The translations under genes were made by a program, and so were the position numbers. Positions 46,661 to 55,797 of a DNA stretch of 57,347 nucleotides are shown one piece after another. Numbering within the stretch: the stretch's first letter is position 1; each line of letters starts with the position of its first letter. The notes beneath the pieces are model-generated. The model was not told where the DNA came from. It worked only from the letters and a program-made list of their open reading frames with translations, and made no database searches. The stretch spans positions 1 to 57,347 of the forward strand of contig NGFI01000009.1 in NCBI GenBank assembly GCA_002215645.1. Reading direction: 5' to 3'. The DNA comes from Gemmatimonadetes bacterium 2013_60CM_65_52 (GTDB lineage: Bacteria > Gemmatimonadota > Gemmatimonadetes > Gemmatimonadales > Gemmatimonadaceae).

Positions 46661-48081
46661 TTGTTCCCCATGATGTAGTGTCCACCGTCGGGAGCGACGG
46701 TCACCTTCGTGCTCGACTCGGCTCGCGACGCGAGCTCCGGCTTGTTCAGTGGCACGATGCTCACCACCACGCGATTGGCGCCGAGATACTTGTTGGCGAC
46801 GCGTTTGACGTCGGCAGCCGTAACAGCCTTCAGGCGTGCGTATTGCTTCTTGTAATAGCCGGCGTCGCCGTGAAAGACCGCGCCATCATTAAGAATTTCA
46901 CCCTTGCCCAGGTTGGACTGGAGCTGCGACACGAAGCCGAACTCGAGCCCCGCCTTGGCCTTCTGCATCTCCTCCGCGGTCGGCCCATCGTCACGAAAGC
47001 GCGTGAGCACAGAGTCTGTCGACGCCTCGAGCGACGTGAGCGTGTTGTTCGGCCGCGGCGTCACGAAGATGACGAAGTTGCCGGCGCTCTCGTTGTCGTT
47101 GTTGAAGGCGGTCACGCTCGCTGCGCTCTGGCGATCATACACCAGGGCCTTCGTCAGCCGTGCCGTGCGCGGGCCGGCGAGAATCTGCGCGAGAATCTGT
47201 AGCGGATCGGAGTCCTCGTTGTCGTCCCCGACCGTGACCCACGAGAAATATAGCCTCGGCACCTGCACCCGGTCCTCGAACGTCAGCCGTTTGGTCGCCG
47301 AGAGAACAGGCGGCCTTACGGTCGGCCGAGTGATCTTCGCGCCCGCCTTGAGGTCGCCGAAATACTTGCGCACGAACGCCTTCGCCTGCGCTGGCTCGAA
47401 ATCGCCCACGATGGCGATGGTCGCGTTCGACGGTGCGTAATAGAGGCGGAAGAAACTCTTGACGTCGTCCACCGTGGCTTTGTCCAGGTCGGCCATGTAG
47501 CCCACGACCGGCCATGAATATGGATTCGTCTCGGGATAGAGCCCGAAGTCCACCAGCTCATACGCACGGCCGTATGGCTGGTTATCCACACTCTGGCGGC
47601 GCTCGTTCTTCACGATGTCGCGCTGCGCCAGGAACTTCTTCTCGTCGAGCGAGTCGAGCAGAAAACCCATGCGATCCGACTCCATCCAGAGCGCGCTCTC
47701 GAGATAGTTCGACGGCACGTTCTCCCAGTACTGGGTGCGGTCGTTGTTCGTGGATCCGTTGTTGGTACCACCTACCCCCTCGGTGAGCCGGTCATGCGTG
47801 CCGTATGGCACATGTCCCGAGCCCGTGAACATCACGTGCTCGAACATGTGCGCGAAGCCCGTGCGTCCAGTCATCTCGTTCTTCGACCCGACGTGATACC
47901 AGACGTCCACGGTCACCTGCGGCACCGTATGGTCGGGCGCGAGAATTATCTCGAGGCCGTTCGGGAGGCGCATGGTCTCGAACGGGATGTTGACGGCGTT
48001 GCCCTTCTGCGCGTGTGCCGGCGCCGCAATCAGCGCCGCGAACGCCGCAAACCGGAAGGCTCGATGGAGTTGCATGGACAT
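46657..48081 (-). CDS. M16-family zinc peptidase, catalytic subunit
   Basis: The 474-aa protein has a signal peptide (cleavage near APAHA-Q), then the inverted zinc motif HMFEH (His78, Glu81, His82) and the distal Glu segment VKNERRQSVDNQPYG. It degrades or processes peptides together with the non-catalytic subunit encoded downstream. ATGs at 48081 and 48075 are both possible. It is divergent from an O-methyltransferase gene. Confidence 0.92.
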   Translation of the reverse strand: MSMQLHRAFRFAAFAALIAAPAHAQKGNAVNIPFETMRLPNGLEIILAPDHTVPQVTVDVWYHVGSKNEMTGRTGFAHMFEHVMFTGSGHVPYGTHDRLTEGVGGTNNGSTNNDRTQYWENVPSNYLESALWMESDRMGFLLDSLDEKKFLAQRDIVKNERRQSVDNQPYGRAYELVDFGLYPETNPYSWPVVGYMADLDKATVDDVKSFFRLYYAPSNATIAIVGDFEPAQAKAFVRKYFGDLKAGAKITRPTVRPPVLSATKRLTFEDRVQVPRLYFSWVTVGDDNEDSDPLQILAQILAGPRTARLTKALVYDRQSAASVTAFNNDNESAGNFVIFVTPRPNNTLTSLEASTDSVLTRFRDDGPTAEEMQKAKAGLEFGFVSQLQSNLGKGEILNDGAVFHGDAGYYKKQYARLKAVTAADVKRVANKYLGANRVVVSIVPLNKPELASRAESSTKVTVAPDGGHYIMGNK

Positions 48082-48208
48082 GTGGGTAGGGGATGCAGCG
48101 GACCGTCCCCTGATATTGGAGGGACTCCCGCGAGGATTCAACCAGCGTCTACCTTGGACACCTGAGCCGCGACACATGTTCACCGTTCAAGCCGCCGGGG
48201 GTGCCGGG

Positions 48209-48874
48209 ATGTCAAGGGAACAATGGGCTGCCGTCGATGCGTACCTCGTCGAGAAGCTGGTCGCCCACGATCCCGCGCTGCTCGCGGCGCTGGAGGAGAG
48301 CGCGCTGGCAGGCCTGCCGCCCATCGCCGTATCTCCGATGCAGGGAAAGCTGCTGCACCTGTACGTTCGCCTGCTCCGAGCCACCCGCGTTCTGGAGATC
48401 GGCACCCTCGGCGGCTACAGCACCATCTGGATGGCGCGCGGCCTCGCGCCTGGCGGGCGAATCATCACGCTGGAGTACGAGCCGACGCACGCAGAAGTTG
48501 CCCGGCGCAACTTCCAGCGGGCCGGCGTCAGCGACATCATCGATGTCCGCGTGGGACGGGCGATCGATTCCCTGCCAAAGCTCCAGCAAGAGGCCGACGA
48601 TCCGTTCGACCTCGTCTTTGTGGACGCGGACAAGGCAAGCATCCCCGAATACTTCGAGTGGTCGCTGAAGCTCACGGCCCCCGGCTCCGTGATCATCGTG
48701 GACAACGTGATTCGCGATGGGGCGATCATCGACCTGGAGAGTACCGACCCGAACATCATCGGGATTCGACGCTTCAATGAGATGGTCGCCGCTGAGTCAC
48801 GGGTGAGTGCCACCGCAATCCAGACGGTCGGACTCAAGGGGTACGACGGCTTCGCGTTTCTTCTCGTCGGCTGA
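48209..48874 (+). CDS. O-methyltransferase (class I SAM-dependent)
   Basis: The 221-aa protein fits the catechol O-methyltransferase-like family (COMT/YrrM type): VLEIGTLGGYSTIWMARGL binds SAM, then VFVDADKASIPEYFEW and VIIVDNVIRDG give the metal and catalytic Asp residues. The substrate is unknown. I used the ATG at 48209 because the family core begins immediately (REQWAAVDAYL); the in-frame ATG at 48176 would add 11 residues. Confidence 0.88.
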   Translation: MSREQWAAVDAYLVEKLVAHDPALLAALEESALAGLPPIAVSPMQGKLLHLYVRLLRATRVLEIGTLGGYSTIWMARGLAPGGRIITLEYEPTHAEVARRNFQRAGVSDIIDVRVGRAIDSLPKLQQEADDPFDLVFVDADKASIPEYFEWSLKLTAPGSVIIVDNVIRDGAIIDLESTDPNIIGIRRFNEMVAAESRVSATAIQTVGLKGYDGFAFLLVG

Positions 48875-48879
48875 CCTGC

Positions 48880-50490
48880 CTACTTGCGGATGAACAGCGG
48901 GCCGACGCCGAGCGAGTCGTAGTGCGTGGCGATGTACTGGTTCAACTCGGGCGAGAGACTTCGCAGCGACCGGTCGAAGCCGATCATCCTGGGCGACATG
49001 AGTCCCGACTCCATGTCGCGCAAGATCATCTCGCGTTCCGCCGGCGTCATCATCGCCTGCATCTCACGATGCAGAAACCAGAAGCGGGAAGCATGGGGGC
49101 GAAAGACGCCGTAACCAGTGAAGCCGTCCAGGAACGTGTCTGTCGGTGTCGAGTGGGCGTAGACAGCCCGGATCGCTTGCAGCTGGGCAGAGTTGGTCGC
49201 CCGTAGCTCACTGCGCAGCTCGGCCAGTGGATAGACGCCGAGGAACGCGACCATCGCGGCAACCGCCGGCTCCGCCATGGCCTTCAAATAGAAGACGACA
49301 TAGGCACCGAGTCCCGCGACAGCAGTGAGCGGTACGAGCCAACCAAAATGCGCCATCACCGGAAGTGAGTAACGCGTGCACCACACTGCGAGAACGGCGG
49401 CAAGGCCGAGGCGGCCGATGGCCGTGCGTCGGTCCGCGCTGGTTGTAACCACCAGAAAGTCCGCCGCAAGCAGCGCGAGTAGCGGTAAGAGCGTGAGAAA
49501 GGACTGCTCGTACGGAACTGGATTGAGAAAGAGCCCGATCGCGAGCCCGATGGTGTTGAGGACGATGATCGCCGTTGCGGTCGACATGCGGCGCGAGCCG
49601 GCCAACCGTGGGAGCTGCATGAGCAGCGCCGCGGCGCCGAGCGCGACCAGATATGGATTCTGCCGTAGGAGAATGCGGATGCGCGAGAGCGGTGAGAATC
49701 GGTCCGCCAGTCCGATGTTGGCGCCGATGTTGTAGTGAAGGAACTGGCTGAGGGTGTGCTGGGACGCGAAGTAGCCGAATCCGAGCGCAATGACGATTGC
49801 AAAGCCGGCGATTTGCGCCGCAGCGAGCGTGAGTCGCCGCCGGAGCGACGTCGACGCCGTACCATCCAGGACGTACCACGCCATGGTCGCGGCCAGCGAC
49901 GGGCCCGCGAACAGCAGCTTCTGCGAGGAGAAGAGGCCCAGCGCGATGGACGCTCCACTCACGGCGAAAAGCAGCATGTCACGGCGTGGAGTTCTTCCGT
50001 CCGATCGCGTGCCCTCGAGGATGAGAATCAGGCTGCCCAGCCAGAAGATCATCGTGAGGAGATCGGGCCGGATCTCCAGCGTCTTGTTCACGAACATGAT
50101 CGTGGTGGAGAGCAATGCCGTCGCCACCCACGCGACTTCGGCCCCACGCCAGCGGCGCGCGAGATCGAACGTCAGTACGACGATCACCGCCGACAGCAAC
50201 CACATCACGCGCCGTGCGAGAAACAGCATTGCCTCGCCTTCTCCGGCGCTCGACGCGACGTCGTGGAACCGGAAGAATGCTGCGAGGAAATAGTGGAAGA
50301 GCGGCGTATGATGATCCACGAAGTCGCGGAACGGCACCTGTCCCAACGCGATGCTCCAGGCGTTGTGCGTGTGCTGGAACTCGTCGGGATCGAAATAGCG
50401 GATGCGCAGCAGCGGCAGCCGTATGAGCCACGCGGCCAGCGTAATGACGCCAGCCGTCCAGGCGATGGGATTCGTCCAGCGAAGACGCAT
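48880..50490 (-). CDS. GT-C fold glycosyltransferase (GT39/ArnT-like) membrane protein
   Basis: The 536-aa protein has about 11 membrane helices and the GT-C acidic motif in the first outer loop, Asp36-Glu37 in YFDPDEFQHTH. A soluble C-terminal tail follows (about 430-536). Such enzymes use polyprenyl-phosphate sugars to glycosylate lipids or proteins on the outer face of the inner membrane. The ATG at 50490 gives a normal basic N-terminus. It is convergent with the O-methyltransferase gene and divergent from the Uma2 gene. Confidence 0.85.
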   Translation of the reverse strand: MRLRWTNPIAWTAGVITLAAWLIRLPLLRIRYFDPDEFQHTHNAWSIALGQVPFRDFVDHHTPLFHYFLAAFFRFHDVASSAGEGEAMLFLARRVMWLLSAVIVVLTFDLARRWRGAEVAWVATALLSTTIMFVNKTLEIRPDLLTMIFWLGSLILILEGTRSDGRTPRRDMLLFAVSGASIALGLFSSQKLLFAGPSLAATMAWYVLDGTASTSLRRRLTLAAAQIAGFAIVIALGFGYFASQHTLSQFLHYNIGANIGLADRFSPLSRIRILLRQNPYLVALGAAALLMQLPRLAGSRRMSTATAIIVLNTIGLAIGLFLNPVPYEQSFLTLLPLLALLAADFLVVTTSADRRTAIGRLGLAAVLAVWCTRYSLPVMAHFGWLVPLTAVAGLGAYVVFYLKAMAEPAVAAMVAFLGVYPLAELRSELRATNSAQLQAIRAVYAHSTPTDTFLDGFTGYGVFRPHASRFWFLHREMQAMMTPAEREMILRDMESGLMSPRMIGFDRSLRSLSPELNQYIATHYDSLGVGPLFIRK

Positions 50491-50642
50491 GCGGTGTTCG
50501 TGACGGGAAGTATTCGGGGCCGCGTGAATGTACTGTCGAAACACCCACGACGCGCATCGCGAGTGTTGCTCACGCCGCGTTACAGCTATCGTGTGGTGTT
50601 GTGCACTGGACAGCCTCTTTGCCGAGTGGGTATTGTATGGGC

Positions 50643-51185
50643 ATGGCGCTCACGGTTCCGCGGTACACGATCGCCGAGCTGGACGACTTCCCCGACGACG
50701 GGAATCGGTACGAGCTGCTCGATGGCGTCCTCATGGTGACGCCGTCGCCGGGCTCACCACATCAGGGTATCGCTGCTCGCCTGGCTATCACCTTGGGCGT
50801 TGCGCTCCAAATACCAGGACACGCCCACATCTACACGCCGGGTGTAGTGCAGTTGCCGCCGCGCACGCAGCTCCAGCCAGATCTGCTCGTAGTGCCCGCA
50901 CGCCTTCCGATCGGAGCGCCGTGGGTGGACATGAAGGACCATTGGCTCGCCGTCGAGGTGCTGAGTCCCTCGTCGCGCCGCTATGACCGCGATTTCAAGC
51001 GAAACGCGTATCTCGAGCTCGGCGTTCGCGAAGTCTGGCTGGTCGACATTCGTGACAGATCCGTGGAAGTCTGCCAACGGCGCGGCGAAGGCGACGTGGT
51101 GCGCGACGTGATTCACTGGCACATCGCGGAAATCGCTCAGACCGTCGACGTCGATCTGCGCGAGCTCTTTGCCGGCCTCGATTGA
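50643..51185 (+). CDS. Uma2-family (DUF820) PD-(D/E)XK nuclease-like protein
   Basis: The 180-aa protein has the Uma2 layout: YTIAELDDFPDDGNRYELLDG, a central QPDLLVVPA strand with the catalytic Asp, and WLAVEVLSPSS with the Glu, then YDRDFKRNAYLELGVREVWLVD. These match the restriction-endonuclease-like core; no biological role is known. ATGs at 50643 and 50637 are both possible. It stands alone. Confidence 0.88.
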   Translation: MALTVPRYTIAELDDFPDDGNRYELLDGVLMVTPSPGSPHQGIAARLAITLGVALQIPGHAHIYTPGVVQLPPRTQLQPDLLVVPARLPIGAPWVDMKDHWLAVEVLSPSSRRYDRDFKRNAYLELGVREVWLVDIRDRSVEVCQRRGEGDVVRDVIHWHIAEIAQTVDVDLRELFAGLD

Positions 51186-51249
51186 TTGCTCGTCCTCGGG
51201 TTGCCATATGTCGCACAACCATCGAGCGAGACGGGTGCACCGTCGGAGC

Positions 51250-51735
51250 TTACTCCGGAGGCCAAGCGCCGAGTAGGCGGCGCACCGTCACAATTTGTCC
51301 GAGATGGTACGCGGTGTGATCGACCGCGACGAGAATCGTGCGCAGGTACGTCTGCCCGGTTCCATGCGGAATCTTGGACGTGAGATCGACCGAGCCGTCC
51401 GTCGTCAGGTGTGCAAGCCCCTCCCGGTCCGCGCTGATCGCCGCAATGCATTCGTCCCACGACGAGCCGGTTGGTGGCGCCGGATCCCTTGGCCAGTAGC
51501 CCTCCGGCCATTCGATCTCGTGCTTGTAGTTCTCATTCACGCAGAAGTCGAGGAGGTCGTGCTGCGCGATGCGAATGTGCTCGAGCAACTGCCACACCGA
51601 ATGCGGAGCGCCGTCGGGACGCCGGCCGCGATCAGACGGCGGGAGGCCCTTCAGCGCGTCGTCCAGCTTCGTGTGCGCCTGATCCCAGTCGAGAGAGGAG
51701 GCGACGATCTGCTGCCAGGATGCATTCGGTGACAT
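51250..51735 (-). CDS. DinB-family putative metal-dependent protein
   Basis: This 161-aa DinB-like four-helix protein has SVWQLLEHIRIAQHDLLDF in the second helix and VDHTAYHLGQIVTVRRLLGAW at the C-terminus, giving the His triad usual for the family. No signal peptide is seen. It is divergent from the M20 peptidase and convergent with the Uma2 gene. Confidence 0.87.
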   Translation of the reverse strand: MSPNASWQQIVASSLDWDQAHTKLDDALKGLPPSDRGRRPDGAPHSVWQLLEHIRIAQHDLLDFCVNENYKHEIEWPEGYWPRDPAPPTGSSWDECIAAISADREGLAHLTTDGSVDLTSKIPHGTGQTYLRTILVAVDHTAYHLGQIVTVRRLLGAWPPE

Positions 51736-51905
51736 GGGCGCTCTCCGCGAGATTCGAGCGCGTACGCTACGTCAATCGGGCGGTCGCGGCAAATCAGCTC
51801 CCAGTTCGAGCGCATCGGGCAGGCGCTAGCCGGGCATTGGTGACCGCACCAGATTTCGTTTGGCGCCCGCCCGCGGGTGTGAAACACACTCGTTTGGGGG
51901 TCGCT

Positions 51906-53243
51906 GTGAGACGCTATCACCTATATGGAGTTCTGGCGCTGTTCGTCGCCGTCCGCGCGAACGCGCAAGACCGCTCGGCCATTACGTCCGAGGTTGAGGC
52001 GGTCTACGGGCAGAGTGAGGTGCTCTACCGGTATCTCCATCAGCATCCCGAGCTTTCGAGCAAGGAGGCACAGACCGCCATCAAGATTGCGGGCGAGCTG
52101 CGGCAGCTTGGGTTTGACGTGACCACCGGCGTCGGCGGTACCGGAGTCGTCGCACTACTCCGAAACGGCCCAGGGCCCACCGTCATGCTTCGCACCGAGC
52201 TCGATGCACTGCCGGTGACCGAGAACACCGGACTGGCCTTCGCGAGCACCGTCGTGGTGAAGAACGATGCGGGCGTCGACGTCGGCGTGAGCCATGCGTG
52301 CGGACACGATATTCACATGGCGTCGCTCGTCGGGACAGCACGCATCATGGCGGCCGATCGCACGCGCTGGAGCGGCACGCTGATGCTCATCGCGCAACCC
52401 GCCGAGGAGACCGTCGCCGGCGCTCGGGGCATGCTCAACGACGGATTGTTCACCCGCTTTCCACGCCCCGACTATGCACTCGCCGTGCATGATGACGCGC
52501 GGTTCCCGGCGGGACTGGTCGGTTATCACGCCGGACCGATACTCACCAACGCCGACGGCGTGATCATCACCATCTATGGCCGCGGTGGCCATGGTGCGCG
52601 CCCCGAGTCGGCGATCGACCCAATCGTGATCGCCGCGCGTCTCGTCGTGTCTTTGCAGACCATCGTGTCGCGTGAGAATTCCCCGTTCGACCCCGCGGTC
52701 GTCACCGTCGGCACGATTCACGGAGGCACCAAGAACAACATCATACCCGACGAGGTGAAGCTCGAGCTGACGGTGCGCTCCTTCACGCCGGCGGTGCGTC
52801 AGCGTCTGCTGGCCGCAATCGACCGCATCACGAAGGCCGAAGCGGCCGCCGCGGCCGCACCGCGCGCGCCAAAGGTCGAAGTCATTCCGGGCGCGAGCGC
52901 GTTGGTGAACGATCCGGCGCTGACGGAGCGAGTACGCGCCGCGCTTGTGCGCAGCATGGCGCCCGGCCTGGTGACTGAGATTCCACCCGAGATGGCCAGT
53001 GAGGATTTCTCGGAGTTTCAGCTCGCCGGCATTCCGACGGTGATGTTGCGCGTCGGTGCCGTGGAGAGAGTGAAGTACGACGCCGCGATGAAGGGCGGTG
53101 GTATTCTCCCGTCGCTGCACTCCGCGCTGTACGCGCCCGACCGCGAGCCCACGATGAAGTCCGCGATCGCCGCGGAGGTCGTAGCACTGCGTGACCTCAT
53201 GCCTCCTGCATCGAAGCGTCCAGCACAGCAGCAGGACAAATAG
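51906..53243 (+). CDS. secreted M20-family metallopeptidase (amidohydrolase)
   Basis: The 445-aa protein begins at a GTG with GGGGG 6 nt upstream and a signal peptide (cleavage near VRANA-Q). M20D landmarks are YRYLHQHPELS, SHACGHDIHM (Cys132, His134, His137), QPAEETVAGARGML and the late GGGILPSLHSALYAPD. It resembles hippurate/N-acyl amino acid amidohydrolases that remove acyl groups in two-metal sites. Longer frames upstream run through non-coding sequence. Confidence 0.9.
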   Translation: MRRYHLYGVLALFVAVRANAQDRSAITSEVEAVYGQSEVLYRYLHQHPELSSKEAQTAIKIAGELRQLGFDVTTGVGGTGVVALLRNGPGPTVMLRTELDALPVTENTGLAFASTVVVKNDAGVDVGVSHACGHDIHMASLVGTARIMAADRTRWSGTLMLIAQPAEETVAGARGMLNDGLFTRFPRPDYALAVHDDARFPAGLVGYHAGPILTNADGVIITIYGRGGHGARPESAIDPIVIAARLVVSLQTIVSRENSPFDPAVVTVGTIHGGTKNNIIPDEVKLELTVRSFTPAVRQRLLAAIDRITKAEAAAAAAPRAPKVEVIPGASALVNDPALTERVRAALVRSMAPGLVTEIPPEMASEDFSEFQLAGIPTVMLRVGAVERVKYDAAMKGGGILPSLHSALYAPDREPTMKSAIAAEVVALRDLMPPASKRPAQQQDK

Positions 53244-53288
53244 CGTCCCGTCTCGAGCTCTCCGCGCACATCGGGCCACGGTCTCGAA

Positions 53289-54557
53289 TCAGAATTCGCT
53301 GGAGCTGTTCGAGAAGCGCGGGTTGACGACGTTGTTGAGCACCGAGCCGAACGTGTAGCTGATGCCCATATAGAGAAATGCGCGATACGTCGTCGCGAGC
53401 TGTGACTGGCGGAGCAGTACTTCCTCTCGCGTCAGTTGACCCTTCGCGAGGTAGAGCTGGTCGTGGAGGATTGCATAGTCGCCGAACAGGTTGACGCTGA
53501 ATCCCTTGAACAGCCTCACGTCGGCTTCGCTGTAGAACGACAGCCGGCTCTTGCTGAGGTCGTTCAGGTAGTGATACCCGTAGATCTCGAAGCGGAGCGA
53601 CCCCCACTTCTGCTTCTGCGATATGGCGATGTTCAGCGACTCGAACGGCAGCGTTTCCACGATCTTGAAGTACACCGTCGTGTCGTCGTAGCGGAAATGC
53701 TTTATTCCCGCCGCGTACTGCAGGAGAACGGCCCGCCTCGTGTATTCCTTATATGGGTAGATGTCGTACTCCACGGCCGGCGCCGCCGTGACGGCAAGAT
53801 GCTGATTCAGATACGTCGACGATGCGGCAGAAACGCGACCGCCCGCGGACCATTGTTCTCCGAGACTCCGCACCTGTTGCGCGGCTGCGCCGTAATCGCG
53901 CCGTACGCTCGTCACCCGATCGGTGCCGATCGAGAAGGCTTGATCGATGTAGTTCTCGCTCACGCGCAGGTTCGTCTTCCATAGCTCGGTCACCCGCGAT
54001 GCGGTTAAGCTGCCGTAGACATAGTTGTTGCTGAAGTCGCGCTCTCTACTCGCGTTGATGTTGGCGCCGAGTCGAAATACCCAGGCGTTCCACGGGTCAG
54101 CTGCGGGCTTGGCGGAAGCCGCACTGGCCGCCCCGGGCTCCAGGGAGAGGCTCGCTCGGTCGCCATCGGCAGTCCGGGCCAGATAGCGGGCGAGCCCCAG
54201 TTTGACGACGCGCGAGATCGCCTGCCGCTGCTCGTCTTCCGTTGCTCCCTGCTTGGTGCTCACGGTGAGCGTATCTGCGAGACCGGCGAAGCGCCGCTGG
54301 CCGTAGAAGGCGAGCGTGAACAAACGTCCGTCTCCGCCCGTGCGTTGGCGCGTGATGAGAACGTGCACGTCAGCCGCCGAACGCTCGCGTACGTGGTCGA
54401 CGAAGGCGATCTCCGTGCGATAGTAGTCCGGATCGCAGTAGAAGTCGCTACAGTCGAGGAACAGACTGAACGCACGGCTTGCGGTTTGTGCGCCTGCTTC
54501 GAGTGGCGCGCCCAGATAGAGAAGTGCCCCGAGCGCAACGAGCAGGGAGGAACGCAT
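53289..54557 (-). CDS. secreted outer-membrane beta-barrel protein (DUF481-like C-terminus)
   Basis: The 422-aa protein has a signal peptide (cleavage near LEAGA-Q). The soluble N-terminal domain (about 26-135) starts with FLDCSDFYCDPDYYRTEIAF, whose two Cys residues may form a disulfide. A barrel follows (about 155-422) with alternating aromatic strands such as WGSLRFEIYGYHYLNDL, as in DUF481 proteins. Similar two-part proteins occur in Bacteroidota and Gemmatimonadota without known function. The ATG at 54557 follows GGGAGG-type sequence. It is divergent from a secreted DinB gene. Confidence 0.8.
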   Translation of the reverse strand: MRSSLLVALGALLYLGAPLEAGAQTASRAFSLFLDCSDFYCDPDYYRTEIAFVDHVRERSAADVHVLITRQRTGGDGRLFTLAFYGQRRFAGLADTLTVSTKQGATEDEQRQAISRVVKLGLARYLARTADGDRASLSLEPGAASAASAKPAADPWNAWVFRLGANINASRERDFSNNYVYGSLTASRVTELWKTNLRVSENYIDQAFSIGTDRVTSVRRDYGAAAQQVRSLGEQWSAGGRVSAASSTYLNQHLAVTAAPAVEYDIYPYKEYTRRAVLLQYAAGIKHFRYDDTTVYFKIVETLPFESLNIAISQKQKWGSLRFEIYGYHYLNDLSKSRLSFYSEADVRLFKGFSVNLFGDYAILHDQLYLAKGQLTREEVLLRQSQLATTYRAFLYMGISYTFGSVLNNVVNPRFSNSSSEF

Positions 54558-54782
54558 TGAGGCACTCCAACGGTGGGGGTCGGAATCGGCTGTGCGGCCA
54601 GCGGACCGCGGTCTCCTATTGGACAAGTACGCAGGCCGCGCAATGGAATGCTCGTCGCGGGCGCCCCTCTTAGCAAGCAAGGAGGAGGCGGCCCGCCTTG
54701 CGGCTGCGCCGGGTGCGCCACAGCATTCAAGACGCCCGGCGCCCACCGCCAAGCGGGTTCATGTCCCGTTCCGGAGAACACA

Positions 54783-55340
54783 ATGCGCCTTCGTTTCCTC
54801 ACCGCGGCCGCGCTAGCGCTTCCTATGGCGCTCGCCGCACAGACCACAAACAACGTCACCGCTTCGTTCAAGGCCAGCAGCGCGCGCTACGGCGGATGGC
54901 TCGCGGCGGCGTTCGACTCCATTCCCGCCAGCAAGTACAGCTACAAACCCACGCCAGTGCAGCAGACGATCGGGTACGTCGCCCAGCATCTCGAGGCCGC
55001 GAATTACGGACTGTGCGGCGGCTTTGGCGCCGTGAAGCGCACGCCAACGGCCAAGGATTCTCTCGCGGATACGATCAAGGCCATGTGGCCCAAGGATACG
55101 CTCGTCGCCCGACTCAAGGCGTCGCTGGCGTTCTGTGACAACGCGTTGGCCAGCGTCGACGATGCACGCCTGGGTGAAGAGCTACCGACCGGCCCTCCGG
55201 GCTCCGGGCGCACAGTCCCACGGGCGCGATTCATGATTGGGTATGTCACGGATCTCGCTGAGCACTATGCGCAGATCGCGAGCTATATGCGCATCATCGG
55301 GCTGGTTCCGCCCTCGGCCCTGCCGCGACCGGGTCGTTAG
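54783..55340 (+). CDS. exported DinB-like protein
   Basis: The 185-aa protein has GGAG 7 nt before its ATG and a signal peptide (LTAAALALPMALAA-Q), then a DinB-like helical bundle: IGYVAQHLEAANYGLCGGFG and the closing TDLAEHYAQIASYMRIIGLVPP, with His residues at the usual places. Export is unusual for this mostly cytoplasmic family, though it recurs in Gemmatimonadota-like genomes. A strong hairpin follows the gene. Confidence 0.82.
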   Translation: MRLRFLTAAALALPMALAAQTTNNVTASFKASSARYGGWLAAAFDSIPASKYSYKPTPVQQTIGYVAQHLEAANYGLCGGFGAVKRTPTAKDSLADTIKAMWPKDTLVARLKASLAFCDNALASVDDARLGEELPTGPPGSGRTVPRARFMIGYVTDLAEHYAQIASYMRIIGLVPPSALPRPGR

Positions 55341-55346
55341 GCGTGA

Positions 55347-55373
55347 CGAAGCCGGAGCCTGCCTCCGGCTTCG
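55347..55373 (+). terminator. strong hairpin after the exported DinB-like gene
   Basis: CGAAGCCGGAG and CTCCGGCTTCG pair perfectly over 11 bp around a 5-nt loop, 7 nt after the stop codon. No T-run follows. It separates the gene from the RiPP locus. Confidence 0.55.
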
Positions 55374-55473
55374 CCGCATGGCGGTCGGGCGTCTAGGGCC
55401 GCTAGTCCTCGACCAGCATTGCCCGTGGTGTGACGGTATGATGCCGCCCACGGCTTAGCCTCATCCGAGCGCG

Positions 55474-55797
55474 ATGCGGCGCCGAACCGCACGTGGACGC
55501 GCACCCAGAGCGCCCATGGCAAGGCTACCACCGCGAGGATCGCGTGCCGGCCACGCCCAAAGCGTGATCACATGCGCGCGGCCCAACGGCACGGTTCTCG
55601 TCGACGTCCGCGCGGGCCGGCGTGTTTCGCTCGACGTGTTTGGTACCCGTGTCTGGAACCAGCTCGTGCTGGAGCCAACGCTAGGGGCACTCGTCTCCAG
55701 GTTGCACGACGACGGCTCCTCGGCGGAGCGCCTCGCCGAGGACGTCGTCCGACTGCTTTCGGCCTGGCGCAGGATGGGGATGATCGAATGGCGGTGA
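55474..55797 (+). CDS. PqqD-family RiPP recognition protein, first copy
   Basis: A PqqD-like domain (RiPP recognition element) occupies the last 80 or so residues: LVDVRAGRRVSLDVFGTRVWNQL, then ALVSRLHDDGSSAERLAEDVVRLLSAWRRMGMIEW. Such proteins bind the leader of a precursor peptide and pass it to the modifying enzymes. The start is uncertain; the ATG at 55516 would drop an Arg-rich N-terminus and may be the true one. It overlaps the regulator gene by 10 bp and belongs to the lasso-type cluster at the right edge. Confidence 0.78.
   Translation: MRRRTARGRAPRAPMARLPPRGSRAGHAQSVITCARPNGTVLVDVRAGRRVSLDVFGTRVWNQLVLEPTLGALVSRLHDDGSSAERLAEDVVRLLSAWRRMGMIEWR

Noticed and set aside
51471-51905. N-terminal extension of the M20 peptidase
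   Set aside because: It overlaps the divergent DinB gene and has no domain; the GTG at 51906 has a ribosome site and signal peptide.
54558-54782. Possible promoter or small RNA in the longest gene gap
   Set aside because: Sequence is GC-rich with no convincing -35/-10 pair, conserved hairpin or open frame beyond chance; it must contain the divergent promoters but I cannot place them.
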